The position numbers were made by a program, and so were the translations under genes. A stretch of 63,638 nucleotides of DNA, from NCBI GenBank assembly GCA_002733495.1, contig NVVV01000008.1, positions 15,498-79,135 of the forward strand, written 5' to 3'. The notes below the pieces were generated by a model. It searched no databases. It was not told the DNA's origin and was given only the letters and a program-made list of their open reading frames with translations. Positions within the stretch are counted from its first letter, which is position 1. Each line of letters starts with the position of its first letter. Origin of the DNA: Robiginitomaculum sp. Its GTDB lineage: Bacteria; Pseudomonadota; Alphaproteobacteria; Caulobacterales; Maricaulaceae. Below are positions 45,773-54,688 of this stretch, in pieces.

Positions 45773-47197
45773 TTATTTCCTACACGGTTTCAAGAAAAAG
45801 TTGCGATCGCTGCTATCACCATTCTGCACAATTACTTTCAACACTTCTGGCTTAACCTGTTCCAGCATCAACCATCCCTCACCCCATTGCGCCGGGTAAA
45901 CGGCGACATGGGTGTCGTCGAGCGCCGTATAGGGCGCTGGCTTTTCTTCAAAGCCATCAAACATAATGGTGGTGGCAGTATTGCCGATAATATAGGCAAT
46001 CAACTCGTTATTTTTAAAACTAAAAGTTACATAGCCTCTGCCATCATGGTCGGAGCAGGCATTGGCTAACAGGCCTGTGGCTTCCCGATAACCACCTTTG
46101 CCATCCTCTTCGACCGCCCCCCATTTGCCGACAATCCAATTTGGCTTTTGGGGAGCCTTTAAGGCTTGCGGTGTTATGCCAGCCTCATTTTTTAACGCAT
46201 TCAACTTTCCCAAGGCGTCGCTGCGAACATATTTCCAGTCATTATCAATTAAAATGGCATCATCGCCGACACGGTTCATAATATCCTGATAGAGATTGGC
46301 CGCTTTTTGCCGGTCTTGGGTCACACCTTGGCCAGCATCATAGATCTTGGCCAGTTTAAATTCTGCTTTGAAATGCCCCAATGTCATGGCGCGTTTGTAA
46401 TAGACAGCGGCTTGTGTATGGGCGCTATTGTTTGCATACGCGACCGCCGCGGCAAACTCACCATCCATACCGCCCCCGGCGGCGGCCTTTAGCGCCCATT
46501 TTATATGTTGGTCTTTCTTCCACTGGCGGCGCGCCCCATCATCATCTGGCCAGCCTTTCAAGGCTTTACTTGAGAAGATTTTTTGCGTCACCGCCGGGCC
46601 GCCATAACGAAACATACGGCCATAGGCGATTTGCGCCGGGGCATAGCCCTGATCGGCTGATAATTTTAGCCATTTAGCCTGATAGCGATAGCGTTCAAAC
46701 TTATCTGAAAAACCAGAACCCAACTTTCTCATTTCATATTGGGCCATGGCATTGCCGCTTGTCGCGGCTTGTTCAATAAACGCACGGGCCTCTTTCATTT
46801 GCTCTGCATTGCCGACCCGGCGGAGCAATTTGGCGTACTCAATTTTTCCTTCTATTACATTGTTCTCCAGATACGGTTTGAGGATTTTTTGGATCAGAGC
46901 GTAGTTTTTAATATCATAGGCGTTTTGGATGGCTTTTTGGTGCCAGACCCAGGCTTTTGGTACGGATTTCTCTACGGCTTTACTGGCCAGATAGAGATTG
47001 CCGATCAGCCATTGCGCCTCAATGAATCCCGGCGTGGCATAGGTGTTGGCATGAGGCAGCAAGATTTTATAAGCCTTATCATAGTCCTCGGCCTGATAGG
47101 CCTTGATGCCATCCTCAACCGTGCCGGTGGCCATGGCGGATGTACCTATCAGGGTTAAGGCAAAGCCAATAACCAGTCTTATAAAAAGTGACTTCAT
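45773..47197 (-). CDS. Secreted SEL1/TPR-repeat protein with a C-terminal beta domain
   Basis: 474 aa. Signal peptide (LVIGFALTLIGTSAMA, end near residue 24), then the shared mature start VEDGIKAYQAEDYDKAYKIL, SEL1-type helical repeats to about residue 345 (PAQIAYGRMFRYGG, FKAELKLAKIYDAGQG-like units), and a C-terminal beta-rich domain starting NWIVGKWGAVEEDG with a Cys near LANACSDHDGRG and one in FFLKPCRK. SEL1 repeats mediate protein-protein contacts. It is the last gene of the SEL1 run, 3 bases after its neighbour. No function assigned. Confidence 0.82.
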   Translation of the reverse strand: MKSLFIRLVIGFALTLIGTSAMATGTVEDGIKAYQAEDYDKAYKILLPHANTYATPGFIEAQWLIGNLYLASKAVEKSVPKAWVWHQKAIQNAYDIKNYALIQKILKPYLENNVIEGKIEYAKLLRRVGNAEQMKEARAFIEQAATSGNAMAQYEMRKLGSGFSDKFERYRYQAKWLKLSADQGYAPAQIAYGRMFRYGGPAVTQKIFSSKALKGWPDDDGARRQWKKDQHIKWALKAAAGGGMDGEFAAAVAYANNSAHTQAAVYYKRAMTLGHFKAEFKLAKIYDAGQGVTQDRQKAANLYQDIMNRVGDDAILIDNDWKYVRSDALGKLNALKNEAGITPQALKAPQKPNWIVGKWGAVEEDGKGGYREATGLLANACSDHDGRGYVTFSFKNNELIAYIIGNTATTIMFDGFEEKPAPYTALDDTHVAVYPAQWGEGWLMLEQVKPEVLKVIVQNGDSSDRNFFLKPCRK

Positions 47198-47200
47198 GAC

Positions 47201-47800
47201 TTATTCCAGACCTTTCAGACCTTGCACAGCATCACGCCAGTCGGCGTCGGCGGCCTTTTGCATCCATGATTTTGCGGCGGCTAAATCCTTGTCCACGTCA
47301 AGGCCGTATTGGTAGCGAATGGCCAGCTTGTACATGGCGGCGGGCTGGCCTTGATCTGCCGCTGTTCTTAGCCATTTCAGCGCGGCACTCTGGTCGGTGC
47401 CATAAAGCTTGTCCGGGCCCAGATAGTCCTCGGCAATGAGAAAGGCCGCTTCGCCGGAAAGGGGGTAGGTCAGGCCGCTAAGGGTCTGGTGTTGTTCGCC
47501 CATGGCATTTTGCGCCGCGTTTTCCAGCCAGCCGCGATATATGGCCTTGTCTGCATCAGACGCGTGCCCTTCAGCACTTTTAACATGGGCCAGATAGACT
47601 TGCGCATGGGGGTTGCCCGCCTGCGCCAGTTTTTGCAAAGCTTCACCTCTTTTTTTGCCAGACAGCCACGCTTTAAGAAACACGGCGTGAGCATCGCCCG
47701 TCTGGGCGGCTTTATCTTGCGCATCTTGTGTCTCTGCCTGGCCCCCGCAGGCAGTGAGCATCAGTCCGGTTATCAGGGCAATCCATAAGCGTTTCATCAT
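47201..47800 (-). CDS. SEL1-repeat lipoprotein
   Basis: 199 aa. Lipoprotein signal LITGLMLTAC (Cys18), then a short acidic linker and SEL1-like repeats: GNPHAQVYLAHVKSAEG, SALKWLRTAADQGQPAAMYK-type units ending AAKSWMQKAADADWRDAV. AGAGGAAAA precedes the ATG. It lies between two other SEL1 genes. Anchoring as a lipoprotein, unlike its neighbours, suggests it holds a complex at the membrane; this is inference. Confidence 0.82.
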   Translation of the reverse strand: MMKRLWIALITGLMLTACGGQAETQDAQDKAAQTGDAHAVFLKAWLSGKKRGEALQKLAQAGNPHAQVYLAHVKSAEGHASDADKAIYRGWLENAAQNAMGEQHQTLSGLTYPLSGEAAFLIAEDYLGPDKLYGTDQSAALKWLRTAADQGQPAAMYKLAIRYQYGLDVDKDLAAAKSWMQKAADADWRDAVQGLKGLE

Positions 47801-47849
47801 TTTTTCCTCTTCGCGCGGTTATTCTTCCAGCCCGTCATGATCAGGCCTC

Positions 47850-48503
47850 TTATTCCACGCCGAGTTGTTCAAGGGCGGCAATGGCATCACCATAGCCTTG
47901 ACCGGCGGCTTTTTTAATCCAGCTTATGGCCATATCCGCATCGGCCTTGATGCCTTGCCCGTTATAATACATCACCCCCAGATTGTGCTGGGCAGCGGCA
48001 TAACCCTGATCAGCGGCGGCGCTATACCATTTGAAGGCCAAAGCGTTGGATTGTGCGATCCCTTCGCCATTGTCATACATGCTGGCCAGATTGTACTGGG
48101 CGGCCAAGACGTCTTGCTCGGCGGCTTTTTCATACCAATAGGCGGCGGTTTTTGAGGATTTTTCAACGCCCTGAGCATTGTCATACATCAGGCCCAGATT
48201 GTATTGCGAGTGCTTCATGCCCTGTTTGGCGGCGGCTGTGTACCATTTGAAGGCCAGAGCGTCGGATTGCGCCACCCCTGTGCCATTATCATAAAACACA
48301 CCCAGATTATGCTGGGCCTCTGCATTTCCCAAGAGGGCGGATTTTTCAAACCATTTTGCGGCTTCGGCAAAGTCTTCGGCCTGATAGGCCTTGATGGCGT
48401 TTTCATAAGGGCCGGCCAGAGACGGGCTGGCAGTAAGGGCTGCAAATGTGCCAAGTAAGAAAATGGCCAGGGCACGAGATGCTATGTTCTTTTGTATGGT
48501 CAT
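47850..48503 (-). CDS. Secreted SEL1-repeat protein
   Basis: 217 aa from ATG 48503 (AGGTGG upstream). Signal peptide ending SPSLA, then GPYENAIKAYQAEDFAEAAK, the same mature start as the two flanking secreted SEL1 proteins, and about four or five near-perfect SEL1 units: AQHNLGVFYDNGTGVAQS, SQYNLGLMYDNAQGVEKS, AQYNLASMYDNGEGIAQS, AQHNLGVMYYNGQGIKAD. The regular 36-residue repeats make a superhelix for protein binding. No enzymatic domain. Confidence 0.87.
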   Translation of the reverse strand: MTIQKNIASRALAIFLLGTFAALTASPSLAGPYENAIKAYQAEDFAEAAKWFEKSALLGNAEAQHNLGVFYDNGTGVAQSDALAFKWYTAAAKQGMKHSQYNLGLMYDNAQGVEKSSKTAAYWYEKAAEQDVLAAQYNLASMYDNGEGIAQSNALAFKWYSAAADQGYAAAQHNLGVMYYNGQGIKADADMAISWIKKAAGQGYGDAIAALEQLGVE

Positions 48504-48545
48504 ATCACCACCTTTATGGGTCAATTAAATGCGGGCACGGCAATG

Positions 48546-49928
48546 CTAGCGGCACTCAGTCGGCGGCACATAGCGAAACGAGTAATACTGTCCACTGCGC
48601 CGTGAGGCTTCCAGACGGCCCTTATAGGCCAGCTCATCACAACGGCGCTTTTTCTCGGCCTGTTCGCGCCGAATGGCATCCAGATTGGCAACCATCTGGT
48701 CCCAGCGGGCCTGGTCTGCCTCTTTTTTTGCATAGAATTTCAGCATAGATTTTGCATCGGCATTACCCATGTCTGCGGCAACCTGATAGAGCTTTATGGC
48801 TTTTTCTTTATCCTGTTCCACACCGTGTCCATCATCATACATGGTGGCAAACATATAGACGCCCTTGGGATCATCTTCATAAACGGCGCTTGAATACAGC
48901 CGGTAGGCTTCCTTATAATTGCGCGGCACACCCAGCGCATAATTATACATATCGCCCAGCCCAGTCATGGCCTCTGCATTGCCTACAGTCACAGCCAGCT
49001 CATACCAGTTTTTCGCTTTTTCATAGCTCTGAACGGATTTGACGTCCTTATAGATATTGCCAAGATTGACCATGGCAGTGGCATCACCGCCCAAGGCGCG
49101 TTTTTTCCAGATCCCGATGGCGCCCTTAAAGTCCTTTTTCAGGTAGGCTACATAGGCCTCATCGCCCAGAAGATCGTTGCGTATACCCAGCGCTTCCAGC
49201 CGCGTCTTGGCATAGTCACTGCCCATGGCGGCGGCCTGTTTATAGAGCGCAATCCCCTGTTTTTTATCGGTGACGATGCCTTTGCCGTTATAATACATCT
49301 CGCCCAGAAAGGCACGGCCCTTGGCATCACCATTATCGGCGGCTTTGGCGTATAGCTTTGCCGCTTTGCGAAAATTCTTTTTTGTCCCCTGGCCGTTTTC
49401 ATACATGATACCCAGGGCCGTGCTGCCCGAATTAATACCGTTGTCAGAGGCTTTTTGGTACCATTTCAGCGCCTTGGAATATGACGTCTTGACCCCGCCA
49501 GCATTCTTATAGGCATAGCCCACATCATAGGCGGCTTTCTTGTGGCCTTGCTTGGCTGCGGCCAGATACCACCCAAACGCTGCTTTGTGATCCTTTGGCG
49601 TGCCATCGCCAAAATAATATAGCCTGGCCAGTTCATACTGGCTGTCCACATCACCATTACGGGCGGAACGATCATACCAGTAAAGTGCGGTTTTATATGA
49701 TTTTTCCACCCCCTGACCCCGGCGATAAAACGTGCCCATATACCATTGGGCATCATCGTTATCGGCTTCGGCCAACGGCCTGAAAAGCGACACGGCTTTG
49801 GTATATTCTTTGGCGCGAAAAGCCGTCACCGCCTCTTCATAAGGCCCGGACAAAGCCGCTGTTGGTATGAGGGCCAGCAACAGCGCTGCAAGCGCCCCGA
49901 CGCCCCGTTTTTTTGTTTGACATGTCAT
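48546..49928 (-). CDS. Secreted multi-SEL1-repeat protein
   Basis: 460 aa from ATG 49928, two bases after the stop of a tiny upstream ORF; the open frame extends further but lacks support. Signal peptide ending AALS, then GPYEEAVTAFRAKEYTKAVS and about nine SEL1 repeats in two blocks (80-240 and 300-400), separated by a second copy of the start-like motif DEAYVAYLKKDFKGAIGIW. A basic, Arg/Lys-rich helical tail ends with a Cys and PPTECR. GGAGG lies 13 bases upstream of the ATG. The internal repeat of the N-terminal motif suggests duplication of the whole module. Confidence 0.85.
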   Translation of the reverse strand: MTCQTKKRGVGALAALLLALIPTAALSGPYEEAVTAFRAKEYTKAVSLFRPLAEADNDDAQWYMGTFYRRGQGVEKSYKTALYWYDRSARNGDVDSQYELARLYYFGDGTPKDHKAAFGWYLAAAKQGHKKAAYDVGYAYKNAGGVKTSYSKALKWYQKASDNGINSGSTALGIMYENGQGTKKNFRKAAKLYAKAADNGDAKGRAFLGEMYYNGKGIVTDKKQGIALYKQAAAMGSDYAKTRLEALGIRNDLLGDEAYVAYLKKDFKGAIGIWKKRALGGDATAMVNLGNIYKDVKSVQSYEKAKNWYELAVTVGNAEAMTGLGDMYNYALGVPRNYKEAYRLYSSAVYEDDPKGVYMFATMYDDGHGVEQDKEKAIKLYQVAADMGNADAKSMLKFYAKKEADQARWDQMVANLDAIRREQAEKKRRCDELAYKGRLEASRRSGQYYSFRYVPPTECR

Positions 49929-49930
49929 CT

Positions 49931-50041
49931 TTATGGGCACCTCCAAGTTCCGCTTGTTTCCTGGGTCCATGCCGGAGCTAAGCCTGCCCCCGACAAAGCA
50001 CACACGGCGACGCTGAGACTCAATATGGTTTTGCGGCACAT
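49931..50041 (-). CDS. Tiny signal-peptide ORF upstream of the SEL1 run
   Basis: 36 codons, too short for usual calling. The ATG at 50041 has a very strong ribosome binding site, AAGGGGGGCGCT. The product begins MCRKTILSLSVAVCALSGAG, a basic N terminus then a hydrophobic core, with a possible signal-peptidase site after LAPA, leaving about 12 residues ending in Cys-Pro. Its TAA lies two bases before the ATG of the 460-aa SEL1 gene, so ribosomes could reinitiate there. Alternatives: a leader peptide controlling the operon, or the remnant of a truncated SEL1 paralogue. Confidence 0.5.
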   Translation of the reverse strand: MCRKTILSLSVAVCALSGAGLAPAWTQETSGTWRCP

Positions 50042-50195
50042 AGCGCCCCCCTTTTTTATCATTCTGGACAGGGCAAGGGGCGGCACGCATTTGTCCCCGC
50101 GCACGGCCTCCCAACCTGATTATGCAGGCATCATATTGGGGCAGTGCATAGAGCGCTTCACCCTTGGGGGGTAAAAGGCGAAAAAAGGGTTTGCG

Positions 50196-51917
50196 TCAGG
50201 TCCAGTCGGCGGCGTCCCGAAGGCTTTGCACAACGCGTTTTGGGCTTTGAAAAAGGATGTTGTAACCAGCATCCTCAAAGATTTTGACGGTATGATTGCT
50301 ATAAGAGCGCACATAGTCTTCAATAAAATGCGCCCCCATAATGTGGCAATGGCGACCATGGATCCAGGTTTGACGGCAATTGACCGCTTTTATAACGTCG
50401 CCCCAGTCTGACAATTGCGAGCGCCCATCATAGACAAAGGCATCCACACCCTGTTGCACCAGATGAAACATGCCCTCGCATATTCTTGGCTGCATGGTCG
50501 GGTTATGGGTACAAACATGATCGATCTCTGATGGGGCATAATGGTCTTCGAGAAACGCCTTCATGCCCTTTTTGCGATAGGTCTTCATCCCCATGGTGGC
50601 GATCAGTTTGACCACGGAAGGGGCATGGCGCGAGGCCACGGAAAGCATTTTTGCCTGTTTAGTCATAAAGCGGATATGTTCGGAAGTCAGCGGAATGCCA
50701 GCCCCGATCATCACCATGCCCTGCACCTGGTTTTCAATGAGCTTTGCCAGCCGAAAGGCATGATTGGCACCGGCATGATGGGCGGCGATCAGAATGTTAT
50801 CCCCCAGACCCAGATGACGGACCAGCCTGTCAGCATCATCACACGCGGTTGCATCAAAACTGGTGCTGGCTGGAGGGGCACTGGTATAGCCAAAATAGGG
50901 GCGGGAGGGAGCGATAACCCGAAGGCCGTTTTTCATAAAGTCGCGCTTCATTTCATCCAGAAAAAATGGACCCTGAAAAAACCCATGCATGAACAATACG
51001 GGATGGCCTTTCGGGTCGCCGTATTCGTAATAGGCCATGGTCCGACCATCTTCAAAAGACAGGGTGTGCAGCCCCTGCCTGGGGGTGATCCAGGCCTCGG
51101 TGATCATGGCCGCTGGTAAGGCCTTGTCTGACAGGCCAATGACATAGGCAATGCTGGTACATAAGTGCACAAGCTCGTTCATTTTGGCGCAGCGGGCTTT
51201 GCGTAAAATAGCCTTGGCCTGGGTCTTGATCGTATCGACCGAACGGTTGCGCTTTAAGGCAATTTCCTTGTGGCTCTGGCCCACCAGAATGCCTTGCAGG
51301 ACCCGGCCCTCGCTGTCGCTAAGGCCCAGTGCGCTTTGCAGGCTGGTAAAGATAGCTGGCGACCAGTCAAAGTAAGACAGGCTGATATGCAGGCCGGTTT
51401 TGTCATCGCCAATGGGAATGGCCCGGCAATAGCCAAAGGCAGATTGTGGCGGGTCCGTTTCCACCTGAAGATATATCACCCGCTCAAGGGCTTGCACCCC
51501 GGCGGCAATTTCCCGCGTGATCTCGCGCAAGGCCGTTACGCTGTCATGGCTGAGCGGCAAGTTATCCACAAAAACATCGGTAACGCCTTTGAACAGATCC
51601 TTGGCTCGGTCATTGGAGGTCAGTACCCGGCCATTGGCGGCAATAATCATCTGGGCGTGATGGCCGATAGTGAGGCCCAGCTTTTCATCATCGGCGCGTC
51701 GCTCGATGAAATCTTCCAGCCGGCTGATATGGGATTCAAGATGCGGGTCTAGGTCAGCATAATGTGGCAGGTTTTTTGCGATAACCGCGTTTTTCTGATC
51801 TTCAAACAGATAGCTGCTGGCGCTTTCCAGCAAAGCGTCAAGCTGTGTGGAATCCTCGGAAACCGTATAGGCCTGATCGAGCAGGTCGAGCATCCGATTT
51901 TGAGGATCATTGGCCAA
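50196..51917 (-). CDS. LuxR-type HTH regulator fused to an alpha/beta-hydrolase domain with a replaced nucleophile
   Basis: 573 aa; the start is probably TTG 51917 with AGGGAAGG nine bases upstream (ATG 51893 is the alternative). Residues about 80-180 resemble a PAS-like sensor. A LuxR HTH follows (LSDSEGRVLQGILVGQSHKE, then IALKRNRSVDTIKTQAKAIL, 195-255). The C-terminal half (about 285-573) is an alpha/beta hydrolase with oxyanion HGFFQGPFF and a late GRHCHIMG, but the nucleophile elbow reads A379-H-H-A-G383, with His381 where Ser is expected. It may be a ligand sensor rather than an enzyme. It lies upstream of the SEL1 run. Confidence 0.8.
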   Translation of the reverse strand: MANDPQNRMLDLLDQAYTVSEDSTQLDALLESASSYLFEDQKNAVIAKNLPHYADLDPHLESHISRLEDFIERRADDEKLGLTIGHHAQMIIAANGRVLTSNDRAKDLFKGVTDVFVDNLPLSHDSVTALREITREIAAGVQALERVIYLQVETDPPQSAFGYCRAIPIGDDKTGLHISLSYFDWSPAIFTSLQSALGLSDSEGRVLQGILVGQSHKEIALKRNRSVDTIKTQAKAILRKARCAKMNELVHLCTSIAYVIGLSDKALPAAMITEAWITPRQGLHTLSFEDGRTMAYYEYGDPKGHPVLFMHGFFQGPFFLDEMKRDFMKNGLRVIAPSRPYFGYTSAPPASTSFDATACDDADRLVRHLGLGDNILIAAHHAGANHAFRLAKLIENQVQGMVMIGAGIPLTSEHIRFMTKQAKMLSVASRHAPSVVKLIATMGMKTYRKKGMKAFLEDHYAPSEIDHVCTHNPTMQPRICEGMFHLVQQGVDAFVYDGRSQLSDWGDVIKAVNCRQTWIHGRHCHIMGAHFIEDYVRSYSNHTVKIFEDAGYNILFQSPKRVVQSLRDAADWT

Positions 51918-52212
51918 ATGAAAATGCCTTCCCTATATTCTGGCGAACAAATACATATGAGCCTGATTTTTTGCATAATACCGTGCCAAACGCCATGTTT
52001 TAGTGCGTATTGGCTGTACCTATTATGAATATGTCTAAAACTAATGGGTCCAGGCCCTTGGGCGCCACCGTTTGAAAACAACCACCACTCAGCACAGAAA
52101 TTTCTTCTTTCCCTGTTTTATTATTGACCGTTTCCATGCCAACCTGCATTGATTGTCTTAGGCAAACTTTTAGCTTGCGCAGCCATAAATGGCGGTGACT
52201 GCCATGGGGTCT
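51918..52212. other. Divergent intergenic region, nothing recognised
   Basis: 295 bases between the LuxR/hydrolase gene and the SEL1-SPOR gene. No convincing hairpin, repeat or small ORF with a ribosome binding site was found. It must hold the promoters of both genes; a weak TTGACC near 52120 was the only hint. Confidence 0.5.
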
Positions 52213-53100
52213 ATGATGAATGTATCTGCGTTTTCTAAACACCTGGCTTTTGCCGTTGTGTTCTTGTGTCTTGGGAAGTCCTTGCCGGCCAATGCACAGG
52301 CGTTGGGCAATAATGATACTGAAGTGGTATCCCGACTATACAAGGCCAAAGCGGGTGACGCGCAGGAGCAGTTTTTGCTTGGCCTGATGTATCAGTTCGG
52401 CAAAGGCGTTGCCCAAAGCGATAAAGAGGCCACCCACTGGTATGGCGAGGCTGCCAAACAAGGCCATATGCAGGGCCAGCTCAACCTTGGCAACATGTAT
52501 GACAAGGGCGCAGGGGTAGAGCAAAGCTATACCGAAGCCCTGCAATGGTATTTCAAGGCTGCCAAACAGGGCAGTGCCGAAGCCATGTATTTCATTGGCA
52601 GCATGACATATAACGGGGATGGAACGAAAGCCGACCCCAAAGTGGCCATGCAATGGTTCAAGAAATCTACCGAATATGGTCTGGCCCAGGGGCAGGTGGC
52701 CTATGAAGAGGTCCGCGCCCAGGTTGGTGGTGAGCCATTTGCACCTGCTGCTGTGCCACCAATAGCGGCACCATCACCAGTGCCTGCAGCGGCATTATCA
52801 CCGGCAACGCCTGCCCATACAGCGCTACCGGCTGGCGGTTCCGCTATCCAGAAAGGTTACGCCGTGCAGATTGGTTCTTTTAAAACCGAAGCGCAGGCGC
52901 AAAGCCACTGGGTGAAACTGAAAACGCAAAAGGCGGAAGATTTTGGTGATACCATAGCGTATATTTACAAAAAGACATTTGAATCTGGCAAGGTTTTCTA
53001 TCGCCTGAATGCTGCGTTTTTTGACACCAGTGCGTCAGCTAAATCCTTTTGCCAAAGCATTAAAAAGAACGGCACAGATTGTATCGTTGTAAAATACTGA
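52213..53100 (+). CDS. SEL1-repeat protein with C-terminal SPOR domain
   Basis: 295 aa from ATG 52213 (an earlier in-frame ATG is 8 codons up). Signal peptide ending ANAQA, three to four SEL1 repeats (AQEQFLLGLMYQFGKGVAQS, GQLNLGNMYDKGAGVEQS, AMYFIGSMTYNGDGTKAD), an Ala/Pro-rich linker, then a SPOR domain (YAVQIGSFKTEAQAQSHW ... KVFYRLNAAFFDTS) in the last 80 residues. SPOR domains bind denuded peptidoglycan at division septa, so this protein probably sits in the periplasm at the division site. It diverges from the regulator of the SEL1 run. Confidence 0.88.
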   Translation: MMNVSAFSKHLAFAVVFLCLGKSLPANAQALGNNDTEVVSRLYKAKAGDAQEQFLLGLMYQFGKGVAQSDKEATHWYGEAAKQGHMQGQLNLGNMYDKGAGVEQSYTEALQWYFKAAKQGSAEAMYFIGSMTYNGDGTKADPKVAMQWFKKSTEYGLAQGQVAYEEVRAQVGGEPFAPAAVPPIAAPSPVPAAALSPATPAHTALPAGGSAIQKGYAVQIGSFKTEAQAQSHWVKLKTQKAEDFGDTIAYIYKKTFESGKVFYRLNAAFFDTSASAKSFCQSIKKNGTDCIVVKY

Positions 53101-53121
53101 TCCTGAATGCACGAGGGTAAC

Positions 53122-54105
53122 ATGCGTATATTCATAACCGGGGCTTCTGGTTTTGTGGGCGGGGCTGCGGCCAGGCATTTTGGCAAAGCGCATGACATAA
53201 CCGCTATGTCGCGATCGGATGCCTCAGATAAGACCATAAAGGCTTTGGGGGTGACGCCCGTGCGGTGTGCTTTGGGGGGCGTTACAGCTGAACACCTTGA
53301 AGGTGTGGATATTATCATTCACGCCGCCGCCAAGGTTGAAGAATGGGGGGAATGGGCTGATTACTGGAAACTGAATGTTGCCGCCACCGAACAATTACTG
53401 CAAATCGCCCGTGATGCGGGGGTGAAAGCCTTTATCCATATTGGCACCGAAGCCTCGGTTTTTTATGGCCAGCATATGCGGGATATAGATGAAACCCTGC
53501 CTTTGGCCCTGAATAGTCCGTATCCCTATTCGCGCACCAAGGCCCATGCAGAACAGGCCGTGCTGGCTGCCAATGACGAAGGGTTTCGCACCATCAGTGT
53601 CCGCCCGCGCATGATCTGGGGACCAAATGACAAGACAATCCTGCCGGTCGTGCTGGAGATGATCGAAAGGGGTCGTTTTTTATGGGTCGATGGAGGCAAG
53701 GCACACACCAGTACTACCCATATTGACAATCTGGTGCATGGTATTGATCTGGTTATCGCCAAGGGTATTGGCGGCAAGGCCTATTTTGTCACTGATGAGG
53801 GCACGCGCCCTTTGCGTGAGTTTTTTACCGCCCTGACGGCTACGGCGGGTATAACCCCGCCGGACAAGGAAATGCCTGGCTGGCTTGCCGGACTGTTGGC
53901 TCGTCTTTTCGAAGGGGTCTGGCGGGGCCTAAAGCTGAAATCCACGCCGCCATTGACCCGCTTTGCCGCCGATATGATGCGCCGCGAGGGCACGATTAAT
54001 ATCAATAAGGCGCAGACTGAGCTTGGTTATGCCCCGGTGATTAGTGTTGAGGATGGCCTGAAGGCTTTATCCGCGTGCGGGGAAAACCTTTGGCAGCCGC
54101 AATAA
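53122..54105 (+). CDS. NAD-dependent epimerase/dehydratase family protein
   Basis: 327 aa from ATG 53122 (GAGGGTAAC upstream). Extended SDR: FITGASGFVGG near residue 5, HAAAKVEEWG, active-site YPYSRTKAHAE (Y-x-x-x-K) and SVRPRMIWGPND. The overall pattern, including HIDNLVHGIDLVI, resembles 3beta-hydroxysteroid-dehydrogenase-like or NAD(P)-binding sterol-related members. The substrate is unknown. The stop overlaps the convergent DUF4199 gene by 39 bases. Confidence 0.9.
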   Translation: MRIFITGASGFVGGAAARHFGKAHDITAMSRSDASDKTIKALGVTPVRCALGGVTAEHLEGVDIIIHAAAKVEEWGEWADYWKLNVAATEQLLQIARDAGVKAFIHIGTEASVFYGQHMRDIDETLPLALNSPYPYSRTKAHAEQAVLAANDEGFRTISVRPRMIWGPNDKTILPVVLEMIERGRFLWVDGGKAHTSTTHIDNLVHGIDLVIAKGIGGKAYFVTDEGTRPLREFFTALTATAGITPPDKEMPGWLAGLLARLFEGVWRGLKLKSTPPLTRFAADMMRREGTININKAQTELGYAPVISVEDGLKALSACGENLWQPQ

Positions 54106-54600
54106 AGCTGCTGACACCAGGGAAACCAGAAGACCAAGCGGGAAAATTTCTGCAAACGTCATCGGCAAACGAAACAGCGGATTTGCATATTGGGTTTTCA
54201 GGTCGTCCATTTTAGCGCGTAACGCCAGCAAATCCTCGTCTGAAATACCGGCGTCCTGTCTGGCCTTAATGATGCTATTTGCATAGTTATGAATGAAGGC
54301 ATGGTCAGTCAAAGCGAGGTAAGCCTCCCATGCCAATACATAAATAATGCTCGCCATCAGTGCGATACCAAGGCCAAGCGCGAAGGCCCGCCCAAACCCG
54401 ATCACGCCGCCAAATTCATGGTCGCGATAGCGTTTCACGCCGACAAAGATCATCGTCATGGCCACCAGCATGATCAGATAGCCAAACCAGACCGAGACCC
54501 CGCTTTTCCCTTCCGAGGCCACAATCCCCCAGATCATACTGCCGATAATAACGGCGCCGGTTAGCAGGCCGTACGTCAAAATAGTTTTCTTCATTGTCAT
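54067..54600 (-). CDS. DUF4199 membrane protein
   Basis: 177 aa from ATG 54600, supported by AAGGAGA six bases upstream. Four hydrophobic segments (about 4-24, 33-52, 67-95, 146-168) with GVKRYRDHEFGGVIGFGRAF in the second loop, the DUF4199 signature. Its function is unknown; such genes often lie next to a small membrane-anchored LuxR regulator, as here, suggesting a regulated pair. It overlaps the convergent epimerase gene. Confidence 0.85.
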   Translation of the reverse strand: MTMKKTILTYGLLTGAVIIGSMIWGIVASEGKSGVSVWFGYLIMLVAMTMIFVGVKRYRDHEFGGVIGFGRAFALGLGIALMASIIYVLAWEAYLALTDHAFIHNYANSIIKARQDAGISDEDLLALRAKMDDLKTQYANPLFRLPMTFAEIFPLGLLVSLVSAALLRLPKVFPARG

Positions 54601-54688
54601 TGTCGCTCTCCTTGTGATCTGGTTTATTTGAGCGTTGCGCGAGAAATAGACCATTACCCAAACGGGTGATTTTCCTTCTTTGTGGGCT

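Noticed and set aside
50165-50195. Possible terminator after the LuxR/hydrolase gene
   Set aside because: ACCCTT/AAGGGT arms are six bases with a 19-base loop and no T-run.
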